Positions 33,535 through 42,957 of a DNA stretch of 64,000 nucleotides are shown piece after piece. The stretch is from assembly GCF_042646205.1 (NCBI RefSeq), contig NZ_JBHRTF010000006.1:186001-250000 (forward strand). The letters are read 5' to 3'. The DNA is from Cellvibrio fontiphilus_A (GTDB lineage Bacteria > Pseudomonadota > Gammaproteobacteria > Pseudomonadales > Cellvibrionaceae). The stretch's first letter is position 1, and each line of letters starts with the position of its first letter. The notes below the pieces were generated by a model. It worked only from the letters and a program-made list of their open reading frames with translations, was not told the DNA's origin and ran no database searches. The position numbers and the translations under genes were made by a program.

Positions 33535-34659
33535 ATGCATTGCGAGTCTCCTATAAAACGTCGTAAGTCCCGACAAATTATGGTTGGAAATGTTGCCGTG
33601 GGTGGTGATGCGCCTATTTCGGTACAGAGCATGACCAATACCGAAACTACAGATGTCAGTGCGACTGTTGAGCAAATTCGTCGCATTCAGGCTGCAGGCG
33701 CCGATATAGTGAGGGTATCCGTGCCGACAATGGATGCTGCAGAAGCATTTGGTGCTATCCGTAAGCAGGTTACCATTCCGTTGGTTGCCGATATCCACTT
33801 TGATTATCGTATCGCCCTGCGTGTTGCTGACTTGGGTGTTGATTGCTTGCGTATTAACCCTGGCAATATAGGCCGCGAAAAACGCATTAAGGCGGTCGTC
33901 GACAAAGCCCGTGATTTGAATATTCCTATTCGTATCGGCGTTAATGCCGGTTCTCTAGAAAAAGACTTGCAGAAAAAATACGGCGAGCCAACTCCTGATG
34001 CATTGGTTGAATCTGCGTTGCGTCACGTAGAAATTCTTGATCAATTAAATTTTCAGAATTTTAAAGTGAGTGTTAAAGCTTCTGATGTCTTTATGGCTGT
34101 GGCTGCATATCGCAAATTGGCTAGCTTAATTGAGCAGCCACTGCATCTGGGAATTACTGAAGCAGGTGGGTTGCGCTCAGGTACCGTTAAATCGGCGATT
34201 GGTTTGGGTGCACTGTTAATGGATGGTATAGGCGATACCATCCGTGTTTCGTTGGCTGCCGATCCAGTTGAAGAGATCAAAGTCGGTTGGGATATGCTGC
34301 GCAGTTTAAAAATACGCAGTAAAGGTGTGAATTTCATCGCTTGCCCCAGTTGTTCTCGCCAAAATTTTGATGTGATTAAAACGATGAACGACTTGGAGCA
34401 GCGAGTAGAGGACATTACTGTGCCTCTGGATGTCGCTGTGATCGGTTGTGTAGTAAATGGACCCGGTGAAGCTAAAGAGGCTGATTTAGGGCTTGCAGGA
34501 GGAACGCCAAGTAATTTGATTTACATTGATGGTGAGCCGAATCAAAAACTAACCAATGAGAATCTAGTGGACAATCTCGAACGCCTTATTCGTGCAAAAG
34601 CTGCACAAAAGCAGGCAAAAATTGATGAAGACGCAAAAAATATCATCGCGAAAGCCTGA
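33535..34659 (+). CDS. ispG: 4-hydroxy-3-methylbut-2-en-1-yl diphosphate synthase IspG
   Basis: 374 residues, E. coli GcpE is 372. Penultimate enzyme of the MEP isoprenoid pathway, reducing 2-C-methylerythritol 2,4-cyclodiphosphate. A [4Fe-4S] cluster is held by the cysteines in FIACPSCSRQNFDV and the Glu/Cys of GCVVNGPGEAKEADLG. The N-terminal TIM barrel is intact (SVQSMTNTETTDV). It is another Fe-S client gene near the suf operon, but this order is also found in organisms with isc. Confidence 0.97.
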   Translation: MHCESPIKRRKSRQIMVGNVAVGGDAPISVQSMTNTETTDVSATVEQIRRIQAAGADIVRVSVPTMDAAEAFGAIRKQVTIPLVADIHFDYRIALRVADLGVDCLRINPGNIGREKRIKAVVDKARDLNIPIRIGVNAGSLEKDLQKKYGEPTPDALVESALRHVEILDQLNFQNFKVSVKASDVFMAVAAYRKLASLIEQPLHLGITEAGGLRSGTVKSAIGLGALLMDGIGDTIRVSLAADPVEEIKVGWDMLRSLKIRSKGVNFIACPSCSRQNFDVIKTMNDLEQRVEDITVPLDVAVIGCVVNGPGEAKEADLGLAGGTPSNLIYIDGEPNQKLTNENLVDNLERLIRAKAAQKQAKIDEDAKNIIAKA

Positions 34660-34689
34660 TGTTTTTAAAACGACTGACAAGGTTTTAAA

Positions 34690-35961
34690 TTGAAAAAAAT
34701 ACAAGCAATTCGCGGTATGAATGATCTGCTTCCGGCAGATTCGCCACTTTGGCAATACGTAGAGTCTGTAGTTACTGACATACTTGCGCGCTATGCCTAT
34801 CAAGAAATCAGATTTCCTATTGTTGAGGCGACCGAACTTTTTAAACGCTCTATCGGTGAAGTAACCGATATTGTAGAAAAAGAAATGTATACCTTTGAGG
34901 ATCGCAATGGCGATAGTTTGACTCTGCGCCCGGAAGGTACTGCTTGTTGTGTGCGTGCCTGCGAAGAAAATGGTCTGCTTTACAATCAAACACAACGCCT
35001 CTGGTATATGGGGCCTATGTTTCGCCACGAACGTCCACAAAAAGGACGTTATCGCCAATTTCACCAGATCGGTGTTGAGACCTTCGGTATTCAGGGACCC
35101 GATATTGATGCAGAAGTTTTGGTATTAAGCGCGCGAATTTTGCGGGACTTGGGTGTGGCGGAACATGTTCGTTTACAAATTAATTCGCTTGGCAGTGCAG
35201 ACGCGCGCGCCGCTTATAAACAGGCCTTGGTGGCTTATCTTGATGGTGTAAAAGATCAGCTGGATGAAGATAGTAAGCGCCGTCTTGATACAAACCCTTT
35301 GCGTATTCTGGACTCAAAAGATGTTAATACCCAGCGTCTTTTAGATGCAGCGCCTGTTTTGTTGGATTATCTGGACGAGGTTTCACGCGAGCACTTTGAA
35401 GGCCTGAAAAGTCTTCTTAACGCTGCAGGCGTGGCTTATCAGGTAAATCCGCGCTTGGTGCGCGGGCTTGATTATTATGGTAAAACGGCGTTCGAGTGGG
35501 TCACTGACAAATTAGGCTCCCAGAGTACTGTCTGTGCAGGTGGACGTTACGATGGCCTAGTTGAACAATTGGGTGGAAAACCAACACCTGCAGTTGGTTT
35601 TGGTATTGGTCTTGAGCGTTTGGTGTTATTGCTGCAAGCTGCTGAGGTTGTACCTGATGGATTGGACCAGCAAACGGATATTTATTTGGTTGCGGTGGGT
35701 GATGTGCAACCACAGGCAATAAAGTTTGCTGAGCGCATTCGCGACGAATTACCCTTTGTAAGGTTGATGGTTAATTGCGGTGGTGGCAATTTTAAAACCC
35801 AATTAAAACGAGCTGATAAGAGTGGTGCGGAGATGGCATTAATTCTGGGTGAGGATGAAGTTAAATCCGACAAAGTTGGTATCAAATTCCTGCGCGATGA
35901 GCTAGAGCAGCAGTTGCTAAGCTTTGATGAAGCGATTGTTTATTTGCAATCGCTTGAATAA
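34690..35961 (+). CDS. hisS: Histidyl-tRNA synthetase
   Basis: 423 residues, class II synthetase (E. coli 424). Start TTG 34690 with AAGG seven bases upstream, giving KKIQAIRGMNDLLP. Histidine-A motif LVRGLDYYGKTAFEW, motif 2 region RPEGTACCVRA and FRHERPQKGRYRQFHQ, and a C-terminal anticodon-binding domain (about 330-420) are all present. It charges tRNA-His. Placed between ispG and yfgM as in Pseudomonas and E. coli. Confidence 0.97.
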   Translation: MKKIQAIRGMNDLLPADSPLWQYVESVVTDILARYAYQEIRFPIVEATELFKRSIGEVTDIVEKEMYTFEDRNGDSLTLRPEGTACCVRACEENGLLYNQTQRLWYMGPMFRHERPQKGRYRQFHQIGVETFGIQGPDIDAEVLVLSARILRDLGVAEHVRLQINSLGSADARAAYKQALVAYLDGVKDQLDEDSKRRLDTNPLRILDSKDVNTQRLLDAAPVLLDYLDEVSREHFEGLKSLLNAAGVAYQVNPRLVRGLDYYGKTAFEWVTDKLGSQSTVCAGGRYDGLVEQLGGKPTPAVGFGIGLERLVLLLQAAEVVPDGLDQQTDIYLVAVGDVQPQAIKFAERIRDELPFVRLMVNCGGGNFKTQLKRADKSGAEMALILGEDEVKSDKVGIKFLRDELEQQLLSFDEAIVYLQSLE

Positions 35962-36025
35962 AAAAATAACGTTTTTAAATCATTAATATCTCTTGCGTCC
36001 TGCGCAAAGCCTATAGGAGTCGATT

Positions 36026-36721
36026 GTGAGCGTACATTTGTCAGAAGAAGAACAATTAGAAGTAATGAAACGTTGGTGGAAAGATTACGGTAAAACCGTT
36101 GTGATTGCTGTGCTGGTTGCTGTAATTGGTTATTTCGGTTACACCACATGGCAGGATCAAAAGCGTCAGACTGCAGAAAAAGCGTCAATGATTTATGAAG
36201 AGTTATTGAAGTTGGTAACCGTTGAGTCAGGCAAAGTAATTGCCGATGCCGATAAAGCGACAGTCGCTCATTTGGCAGGTCAACTCAAAGAAATCAATAG
36301 CAAAAGTATGTATGCACACAGTGCGGCATTTTTTCTAGCAAAATTAGCTGTTGAAGATAACAAGCTGGATGCAGCAGTAAGTGAACTTAAATGGGTTTTA
36401 TCTGCCAAACCCGATGCTGCAACCGCGCAGTTGGCGCGTTTGCGTTTGGCTCGCGTATTAACAGCACAAAAAGCCTACGATGAGGCGCTTTCCCAATTAA
36501 CGCCAGAGCCTGCGGCAGCGTTTGTTGCTGATTATGCCGAAGCGCGCGGTGATATTTTAAAATTACAGGGTGACTTGGACGCAGCTAGAACGTCATTTGA
36601 AAAAGCCTTGGCTTCAATTGATCCACAGCAGCAAGAGCGTTACATGTTGTTGCAAATGAAAGTTGATGATTTGAAAGTGAACGATTCTGTACCGGCAGCC
36701 CCTGTTGCTGAGGAGAAATAA
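36026..36721 (+). CDS. YfgM-like ancillary SecYEG translocon TPR protein
   Basis: 231 residues. Start GTG 36026, with TAGGAG upstream. After a polar N-terminus (HLSEEEQLEVMKRWW) there is one membrane span (about 22-40), then a periplasmic TPR-like domain of the YfgM family. YfgM associates with SecYEG and PpiD in E. coli and acts in periplasmic chaperone traffic. The stop codon is directly before the bamB ATG, so they are tightly coupled. Confidence 0.88.
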   Translation: MSVHLSEEEQLEVMKRWWKDYGKTVVIAVLVAVIGYFGYTTWQDQKRQTAEKASMIYEELLKLVTVESGKVIADADKATVAHLAGQLKEINSKSMYAHSAAFFLAKLAVEDNKLDAAVSELKWVLSAKPDAATAQLARLRLARVLTAQKAYDEALSQLTPEPAAAFVADYAEARGDILKLQGDLDAARTSFEKALASIDPQQQERYMLLQMKVDDLKVNDSVPAAPVAEEK

Positions 36722-37948
36722 ATGACGCAAGTCTCTGTGAGGCACTTTAGCTGGCTGGTTTTGCTTTGTGCATTCGCTGTTTCCGGATGTTCCTGGTTTA
36801 GCAAAAAAACCGGGAACGAACCTATGGAATTGGTCGATTTTGAAGAAACCATCGACTTGGATCGGGTTTGGAAGCGTGGTATAGGCGAAGGTCAAAACAA
36901 AGGTTTTAGTAGTCTCACTCCAGCATTGGATGGCGACACCATCTATGCCGTGGACTTTGAAGGGCTTGTCGTTGCGGTGAATGCTGAAACTGGTAAAAAG
37001 CTCTGGTCGCGCAAGATTAACAAAGCCAATCAAGGATTGTGGGCTTGGTTAAAAGGCTTTTTCGTTGCGGCGGACCCCAATCGTCAGATTATTGGTGGTA
37101 TAGCGGCCGAAAACGGTATGTTGTTGGTCGCGACCTACGCGGGCGAAGTCATGGCTTTGTCCAAAGAGAGTGGCGATGAACTTTGGCGTAAACAGCTACC
37201 CGGAGAGGTAGTTTCCGCTCCCCGCACTAACGGCTCTGTGGTAGCTGCACAGTCGGTGAACGGTAAGTTGTATGCGCTGGATGCCAAAACCGGAGAGCAG
37301 CTTTGGTTTTATGACAACCAACCCCCAGTGCTTACGTTGCGTGGAACACCTTCTCCAATTGTCACCGACACCGCCATTTACACAGGTTTTTCAAACGGCA
37401 GGATGATGGCATTCAACCCTTCTAATGGGTTGATTTTGTGGGAGCAGCGGATTGCATCACCCAAAGGACGTTCTGAGTTGGAGCGTATGGTTGACATACA
37501 CGCGAGTCCTATCCTGCGGGATGGCGTTATTTATGTTGGTACTTTTCAGGGACGAGTCAGTGCCATATCAAGAGGTACAGGTAGCCCACTGTGGGGTATC
37601 GACGGATCTACCAGTGAAAACCTTGCTGTTTCTGCTGACAAGGTGTTTGTATCTCTCTCCGATGGAAAGGTTGCTGCTTACAGCACAGCTACCGGCGAGC
37701 AGTTATGGGTTAACGAACAATTGTTGCGTCGTAACTTAAATGGCCCTCAGGTATTTGGCGATTATCTGGCGGTGGTTGACTACAAGGGTTACATGCATGT
37801 TCTCAATCAAAATGATGGTCAATTTGCTGCCCGTACAAGAGTGGATCGTAAAGGTGCCCGTGCTCCCATGCAAACCAATGGCGAAACACTCTATGTGTTC
37901 ACCAATAGTGGCAAGTTAATCGCATTTCGCGCTGAGAAAGAAAAGTAG
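36722..37948 (+). CDS. bamB: Outer membrane assembly lipoprotein BamB
   Basis: 408 residues. A lipoprotein signal ends FAVSGC. Eight PQQ-like beta-propeller blades follow, with repeated LYALDAKTGEQLWFYDN-type motifs. BamB is the propeller subunit of the BAM complex inserting outer-membrane beta-barrels. It adjoins yfgM with no gap and is followed by a strong terminator. Confidence 0.96.
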   Translation: MTQVSVRHFSWLVLLCAFAVSGCSWFSKKTGNEPMELVDFEETIDLDRVWKRGIGEGQNKGFSSLTPALDGDTIYAVDFEGLVVAVNAETGKKLWSRKINKANQGLWAWLKGFFVAADPNRQIIGGIAAENGMLLVATYAGEVMALSKESGDELWRKQLPGEVVSAPRTNGSVVAAQSVNGKLYALDAKTGEQLWFYDNQPPVLTLRGTPSPIVTDTAIYTGFSNGRMMAFNPSNGLILWEQRIASPKGRSELERMVDIHASPILRDGVIYVGTFQGRVSAISRGTGSPLWGIDGSTSENLAVSADKVFVSLSDGKVAAYSTATGEQLWVNEQLLRRNLNGPQVFGDYLAVVDYKGYMHVLNQNDGQFAARTRVDRKGARAPMQTNGETLYVFTNSGKLIAFRAEKEK

Positions 37949-37970
37949 GCTCCATATTTACCACTAGATA

Positions 37971-38035
37971 AAACCAGCCGCTGAATTTACCTTGAGTGAT
38001 TAATGGTAAACTTCACTGCGGCTGGTTTTGTTTTT
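37971..38035 (+). terminator. Terminator after bamB
   Basis: AAACCAGCCGC pairs with GCGGCTGGTTT across a 36-base middle that itself pairs partly (TTTACC/GGTAAA), and is followed by TTGTTTTT. It ends the ndk-to-bamB transcript. The next gene der therefore needs its own promoter, for which no clear sequence was seen in the 63 bp left. Confidence 0.8.
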
Positions 38036-38098
38036 AGGCAAAATTGATTTTTAGGCGATTCCCGCCTTCACTCTGACATCTACCTCATTGATACCTCT

Positions 38099-39505
38099 AT
38101 GATTATCCCTGTAATAGCACTTGTAGGCCGCCCTAATGTGGGTAAATCCACTCTTTTCAATCGCCTGACCCAATCTCGCGATGCTTTAGTGGCAGATTAC
38201 CCAGGGTTGACCCGTGACCGTAAATACGGCGAAGGCGTCTTGGAAAACCGTCGCTTTATTGTGATAGATACAGGTGGAATCAGCGGTGAAGAAGAAGGCA
38301 TAGACAGCATGATGGCCGGGCAATCCCTGCTGGCTATTCAAGAGGCTGACATAGTACTTTTTATCGTTGATAGTCGTGCAGGGTTGAATCCGGCTGACGA
38401 GATGATCGCCAAACATCTGCGTGTACATAATAAAAAAACCTATCTGGTTGCCAACAAAATTGATGGCACAGATCCAGATATAGCATTGGCTCCTTTTTAT
38501 GAATTGGGTTTAGGTGAGGTGTATCCAACAACCGCAAGTCATGGTCGCGGTGTCAGATCTCTTATGGAAGAAGTTCTGGCTGAGATTCCTGAGTTTCCCG
38601 AAGGTTATGAGCCAGAAGAGGCCACAGGCATCAAAATCGCCATCGTGGGGCGCCCGAATGTAGGAAAGTCAACACTGGTAAACCGCTTGCTGGGCGAGGA
38701 TAGGGTAGTTGTCTATGACCAGCCTGGCACTACACGAGATAGTATTTACATAAATTACACTCGCTTTGATAAGCCTTACACCATTATCGATACCGCAGGT
38801 GTGCGTCGACGCAAGAACATAGATCTGATGGTAGAAAAGTTTTCTATTGTTAAAACCATGCAGGCTATTGCTGACGCTAATGTAGTTGTTCTGGTAATGG
38901 ATGCCAGTGAAGGCGTCGTTGAACAGGATCTTCATCTTATGGGGACTACTATTGAGGCGGGGCGCGCTCTGGTAATTGCTCTCAATAAGTGGGATGGTTT
39001 GGATGAATCACATAAACAGTATGTGAAAAAGGAAATTGAGCGTCGGCTAAGATTTGTGGATTTTGCAACTATCCACTTTATTTCAGCTTTACATGGCACT
39101 GGGGTAGGGAACCTGTACAAATCCATCGAATTGGCTTACCAATCCGCCACCGACAAATTTAGCACCAATTACCTTACCCGAATTTTGCAAGACGCCGTGC
39201 GCGAGCATCAACCGCCTATGATTCAAGGGCGGCGTATTAAATTGCGTTATGCCCATCCCGGTGGGCATAACCCACCGATTATTGTCATCCATGGCAACCA
39301 GACCAACGATGTGCCTAGTCATTACACCAAATATCTGGAGAAAACTTTCCGCCGCGTATTGGATCTTCATGGCACGCCGATAAAAATCGAGTTTCGTAAT
39401 AACGAGAACCCCTATTCAGAGCGTAAGGCCAAGTTGACGCAGCGCCAACTGGTTGAGCTTCGCAGAAAGGCTGAACGTGACAAAAAGAATAAAAAGCCTC
39501 AATAA
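38099..39505 (+). CDS. der: Ribosome-assembly GTPase Der (EngA)
   Basis: 468 residues. Two tandem GTPase domains, each with G1 GRPNVGKSTL (residues about 8 and 183), G3 DTGG/DTAG and G4 NKID/NKWD, and a C-terminal KH-like domain with LKLRYAHPGGHNPP-type residues. It is an essential GTPase of 50S subunit maturation. bamB-der adjacency is conserved in gammaproteobacteria. Confidence 0.97.
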   Translation: MIIPVIALVGRPNVGKSTLFNRLTQSRDALVADYPGLTRDRKYGEGVLENRRFIVIDTGGISGEEEGIDSMMAGQSLLAIQEADIVLFIVDSRAGLNPADEMIAKHLRVHNKKTYLVANKIDGTDPDIALAPFYELGLGEVYPTTASHGRGVRSLMEEVLAEIPEFPEGYEPEEATGIKIAIVGRPNVGKSTLVNRLLGEDRVVVYDQPGTTRDSIYINYTRFDKPYTIIDTAGVRRRKNIDLMVEKFSIVKTMQAIADANVVVLVMDASEGVVEQDLHLMGTTIEAGRALVIALNKWDGLDESHKQYVKKEIERRLRFVDFATIHFISALHGTGVGNLYKSIELAYQSATDKFSTNYLTRILQDAVREHQPPMIQGRRIKLRYAHPGGHNPPIIVIHGNQTNDVPSHYTKYLEKTFRRVLDLHGTPIKIEFRNNENPYSERKAKLTQRQLVELRRKAERDKKNKKPQ

Positions 39506-39685
39506 AATTGGTTTTTTGTCGGCGTAGTTATCGGTTTCGATCAAGCCTTTGCTGCGCCAATTAAACACAATAAAAGCCTATCTGGAATAGCTAAGATCAA
39601 CTTGCAACCCTGTTGGTGAAGGAGTAGTGTTACGCGCTTTATTGATCGGCCTTCGATCCATTTGAACCTCACGTCCGAGCAGAAG

Positions 39686-40882
39686 ATGACACCCGCAAGC
39701 CGCAAGCTGCTTATCATCGATGACGATGCCCTCGTCCGCCAAAGCCTTATTACCTATCTGTCGGATAGTGGTTTTGCTGTGGAGTTTGCAACAGATACTC
39801 ACTCTGCGCTCCACCTTCTTCAATCAGCTGTCACACTCCCCGATCTCTTGATAACAGATTTACGCATGCCCAACGGCGATGGTTTGCAGTTGTTGCAAAC
39901 AGTTCATGAAAAGTTCCCACAATTGCCAGTTATTGTGGTATCGGGGGCGGGTGTGATGAACGACGTTGTCGCTGCTTTGCGACTTGGGGCTCGCGATTAC
40001 TTGATAAAACCTCTGGTGGACTTGGAAGTTCTTGTTCATTCGATTAATAAAGTCTTGGATAGGCAGGATTTGGAGGCTGAAAATTCGCGCTACAGGGTGC
40101 AATTGGAAAATGCCAACCGCGAACTTAAAGAAAACCTTAGGGCTTTGGAGCGTGATCAGATAGCCGGACGCCGTGTACAGCGACGACTGATGCCATCAGG
40201 TCTGACCACGCAGGAGGGGTATAAAGTAGCCCACACAATAATTCCATCACTTTTTTTGAGTGGTGATTTTGTTGACTACGCTCACATAAAGCAGCGTTAT
40301 CTTGCGTTTTATCTTGCCGATGTTTCCGGCCATGGCGCTTCGTCTGCGTTTGTTACTATTTGGCTGAAGCATCTGGTAAGTCGAATGGTGCGTGAAGAGG
40401 GATTGTTTGGCGACGAAAACTCCTTTGTTGATGGTGCCGATCAGATGCTGCGACAAATCAACCGCGAGCTGCATGAGACACGACTGAGTCATCATCTGAC
40501 GCTTTTTGTGGGGGTCATAGATACCCAAACGCACAAACTGCATTATGTAGTGGCGGGACATTTGCCAATGCCCATTTTAATCACAGCAAAAGGGGCGGAA
40601 TACCTTGGTGGTCAGGGAAAGCCGGCCGGCATTTTTAAAGATGTCAGTTGGCAGCTTTATGAGAGAGATTTGCCTGAAACCTTTGCACTAGTATGTTTTT
40701 CAGATGGTGTGTTGGAAACTTTGCCTCAGTCTGAGTTGGCCGAAAAAGAGAGGCATTTACTAGAGTTGGTTGCTGCGAGCACTGGCACTTTGGATTCAGT
40801 CTGTAATACTTTGGTGATAAAAGAGATTCGCGATAATCCTGATGATATTGCGGTCTTATCGATTTCTAGGGGTATAAATTGA
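39686..40882 (+). CDS. rssB: RssB-like response regulator with PP2C-type phosphatase output domain
   Basis: 398 residues from ATG 39686; the frame opens at TTG 39662. The receiver domain (about 8-125) has Asp58 in LLITDLRMPNGDG and the KP pair. A coiled coil (about 135-175) links it to a PP2C/SpoIIE-type phosphatase domain with intact metal residues: SGDFVDY, LADVSGHGASSA, FSDGVLE and DDIAVL. In Pseudomonas such an RssB is followed by a STAS anti-sigma antagonist, rssC, and controls RpoS turnover; the same gene pair and then tal and dusA occur here. The likely role is dephosphorylating the STAS partner in response to a kinase signal. Whether RpoS is the end target here is inference. Confidence 0.88.
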   Translation: MTPASRKLLIIDDDALVRQSLITYLSDSGFAVEFATDTHSALHLLQSAVTLPDLLITDLRMPNGDGLQLLQTVHEKFPQLPVIVVSGAGVMNDVVAALRLGARDYLIKPLVDLEVLVHSINKVLDRQDLEAENSRYRVQLENANRELKENLRALERDQIAGRRVQRRLMPSGLTTQEGYKVAHTIIPSLFLSGDFVDYAHIKQRYLAFYLADVSGHGASSAFVTIWLKHLVSRMVREEGLFGDENSFVDGADQMLRQINRELHETRLSHHLTLFVGVIDTQTHKLHYVVAGHLPMPILITAKGAEYLGGQGKPAGIFKDVSWQLYERDLPETFALVCFSDGVLETLPQSELAEKERHLLELVAASTGTLDSVCNTLVIKEIRDNPDDIAVLSISRGIN

Positions 40883-41364
40883 TGAAACCCGGCCAAATTT
40901 TAGTTGCCGACCACAATGGTGTTTACATCATTAAAATGCTAGGTGATGTTCGCCTGACTTTGTGCGTATCATTCGATCAATTTATCGATGCTATGTTTAA
41001 AAGTGAAAACTTCACTTCAGTGCTCTTCGATCTTTCAGATGCTGAAGCGATAGACAGCACAACACTTGGTTTAATGGCAAAAATTTCGATTTTGGGGCAG
41101 GAGCGATGCGGTATAGTGCCGGTGATTCTTGCAAGCAACCCCAGTATTCAACGTATTCTTCAAACCATGGGCTTCAACGATATATTTGCGATAGTTGATA
41201 GTTTGGATGCGCCTGTGTTGGATGCCCAGCCATTAAATTGCGTTAACTGTGATGAGAGGGCTGTGAAAGAAAAGGTCTTGGAAGCGCACAAAATTTTGAT
41301 GGGATTAAATACGACAAACGCAGACACCTTTCGCAATCTTGTTAACATGCTCGAGAACTGCTGA
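40882..41364 (+). CDS. STAS-domain anti-sigma factor antagonist (RssC-like)
   Basis: 160 residues. The start ATG overlaps the previous stop by one base, so they are coupled. A STAS domain covers residues 5-105, with the phosphorylatable Ser in EAIDSTTLGLMAK. A C-terminal extension (about 110-160) carries CVNCDE and ends in a Cys. Partner-switching proteins of this type toggle between phosphorylated and free forms, the upstream PP2C domain being the phosphatase. Its anti-sigma or kinase partner is not in the window. Confidence 0.85.
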   Translation: MKPGQILVADHNGVYIIKMLGDVRLTLCVSFDQFIDAMFKSENFTSVLFDLSDAEAIDSTTLGLMAKISILGQERCGIVPVILASNPSIQRILQTMGFNDIFAIVDSLDAPVLDAQPLNCVNCDERAVKEKVLEAHKILMGLNTTNADTFRNLVNMLENC

Positions 41365-41395
41365 TTTTCCCGGTCGCAAACGTTCAAACTCTTCG

Positions 41396-41857
41396 TTACA
41401 GCTTCAGTCCGGTTTTGACCAGGTTTTTTGTCCTGATAAAATCGCTGTGCGAAACGTAAATTAAATCTGCAATCTTCCTAATCATATAATCCTCGTACTT
41501 GTCCAGATTCCCATCGGCGTAGGCTATCTCCCACATTGCTTTTATCAGTCGTAGTTTGTCGTCTGACGAGCATTGACTATTCACTATATGTGTAAACTGA
41601 TGAAGAGAGGTGGCGTGATTAGATTCCGTTTTGGCGAGATCAATTAACTCGTTTATTTCTTCTGTCTCAATAGAAAATTTTTGTGCGAGCAACTGACTGA
41701 GCTTAACGGTTTCCGCTTCTGAAAATTTGTGATCTGCTATTGCAATTTCTACTAACAATGCAGCAACCGCCAGTTGTTTCTGGTGGTCAGTAAGCGCGAG
41801 AGAGTCGCCACCTATTTGCAGGTGGCGCTCGATAAATCTGGAGAGCTTATTAAACAC
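41396..41857 (-). CDS. TerB-like (tellurite-resistance family) protein
   Basis: 153 residues, all-alpha, resembling TerB: LAVAALLVEIAIADHKFSEAE and MWEIAYADGNLDKYED contain the two acidic motifs known to bind divalent metals in TerB-like domains. No signal or membrane span. It overlaps the 3' side of tal's start region reading order (8 bases beyond the tal stop), so it is translationally coupled to tal on the minus strand. In Pseudomonas nothing comparable separates rssC from tal. Function unknown; TerB-like domains are often stress-linked. Confidence 0.85.
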   Translation of the reverse strand: MFNKLSRFIERHLQIGGDSLALTDHQKQLAVAALLVEIAIADHKFSEAETVKLSQLLAQKFSIETEEINELIDLAKTESNHATSLHQFTHIVNSQCSSDDKLRLIKAMWEIAYADGNLDKYEDYMIRKIADLIYVSHSDFIRTKNLVKTGLKL

Positions 41858-42803
41858 GGGATTTTAACAGGTTCTCTAGATTGATTTGATCTTTCACGAA
41901 ACCGCGAATGCCTTCGGCGAGCTTTTCTGTCGCCATTGCATCCTGGTTAAGACCAAAGCGAAAGCTAGCTTCAGTTTCGATTTGTTTTGCAATTTTCTCT
42001 CCCACGTTGTTAGGAGACAAAATGCGCTTCAACTCGCCCTTGTCTTGATCCAGCTCCTGTAGCAATTGAGGGCTGATGGTGAGGCGGTCGCAACCGGCAA
42101 GCGCTTCAATCTCACCGATGTTGCGGAAGCTCGCACCCATAACCACAGTGTTGTAGTTGTTTTGCTTGTAGTAGTTGTAGATTTGGCGCACAGAGATCAC
42201 ACCCGGATCTTCTTCAGCGGTATATTCTTTTTTGTCCGTGTTGGCTTTGTACCAATCCAAAATACGACCAACAAAAGGGGAAATCAGAAATACACCCGCA
42301 TCTGCGCAAGCAGCGGCCTGATTAAATCCAAACAACAATGTCAGATTGCAGTTGATGCCTTCTTTTTCCAGAACTTCTGCGGCGCGAATACCTTCCCATG
42401 TGGACGCCAGTTTGATCAATACGCGCGATTTATCAACTCCACCTTTTTCGTACAGAGCAATTAATTGGTGGGCTTTAGCGATAGAGGCCTTGGTGTCAAA
42501 TGACAGGCGAGCATCCACTTCAGTGGATATACGGCCGGGAACAATCTTCAATATTTCCAAACCTATACCTACCGCCAAATGATCGCAGGCGGCACTCAGT
42601 TGTTCTGCACTGTTCGAAATGCTTTTGCTGGCGGCGATAGAGGCAGTTAACAAATCTTGGTATTGCGGCATTTGTGCTGCTTTGTACACCAGTGATGGAT
42701 TGGTGGTTGCATCCAGTGGTTTGTAAAGGCGAATGGCTTCAATATCGCCGGTATCGGCTACAACATCGGTAAATTGCTTCAGTTGTTCGAGTTTGCTAGT
42801 CAC
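41850..42803 (-). CDS. tal: Transaldolase
   Basis: 317 residues (E. coli TalB is 317). Starts MTSKLEQLKQFTDVVADTGD, and contains DATTNPSLVYKAA and the Schiff-base Lys region RVLIKLASTWEGIRAA. It moves a dihydroxyacetone unit between sugar phosphates in the non-oxidative pentose phosphate pathway. The catalytic Lys lies in LIKLAS. The gene has its own promoter upstream and is followed by the TerB-like gene. Confidence 0.97.
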   Translation of the reverse strand: MTSKLEQLKQFTDVVADTGDIEAIRLYKPLDATTNPSLVYKAAQMPQYQDLLTASIAASKSISNSAEQLSAACDHLAVGIGLEILKIVPGRISTEVDARLSFDTKASIAKAHQLIALYEKGGVDKSRVLIKLASTWEGIRAAEVLEKEGINCNLTLLFGFNQAAACADAGVFLISPFVGRILDWYKANTDKKEYTAEEDPGVISVRQIYNYYKQNNYNTVVMGASFRNIGEIEALAGCDRLTISPQLLQELDQDKGELKRILSPNNVGEKIAKQIETEASFRFGLNQDAMATEKLAEGIRGFVKDQINLENLLKSRV

Positions 42804-42863
42804 AGTAGTAATCCTATTGCTGATATAACGTGGTTGATGTTCGTTTTATTGCCGTTAGAAATA

Positions 42864-42892
42864 TTATAGTCTTAATGACTTTTTGAATGAAG
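42864..42892 (-). promoter_or_regulatory. Candidate promoter of tal
   Basis: On the minus strand TTCATT (42892-42887) and a perfect -10 TATAAT (42869-42864) are separated by 17 bp, about 60 bp before the tal start codon. Confidence 0.55.
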
Positions 42893-42957
42893 TGCTCATT
42901 TCTTATAAAGCGATAAATGCATAACCTTTCAGGTTCTCTAATTTATCTGATTTCTGC

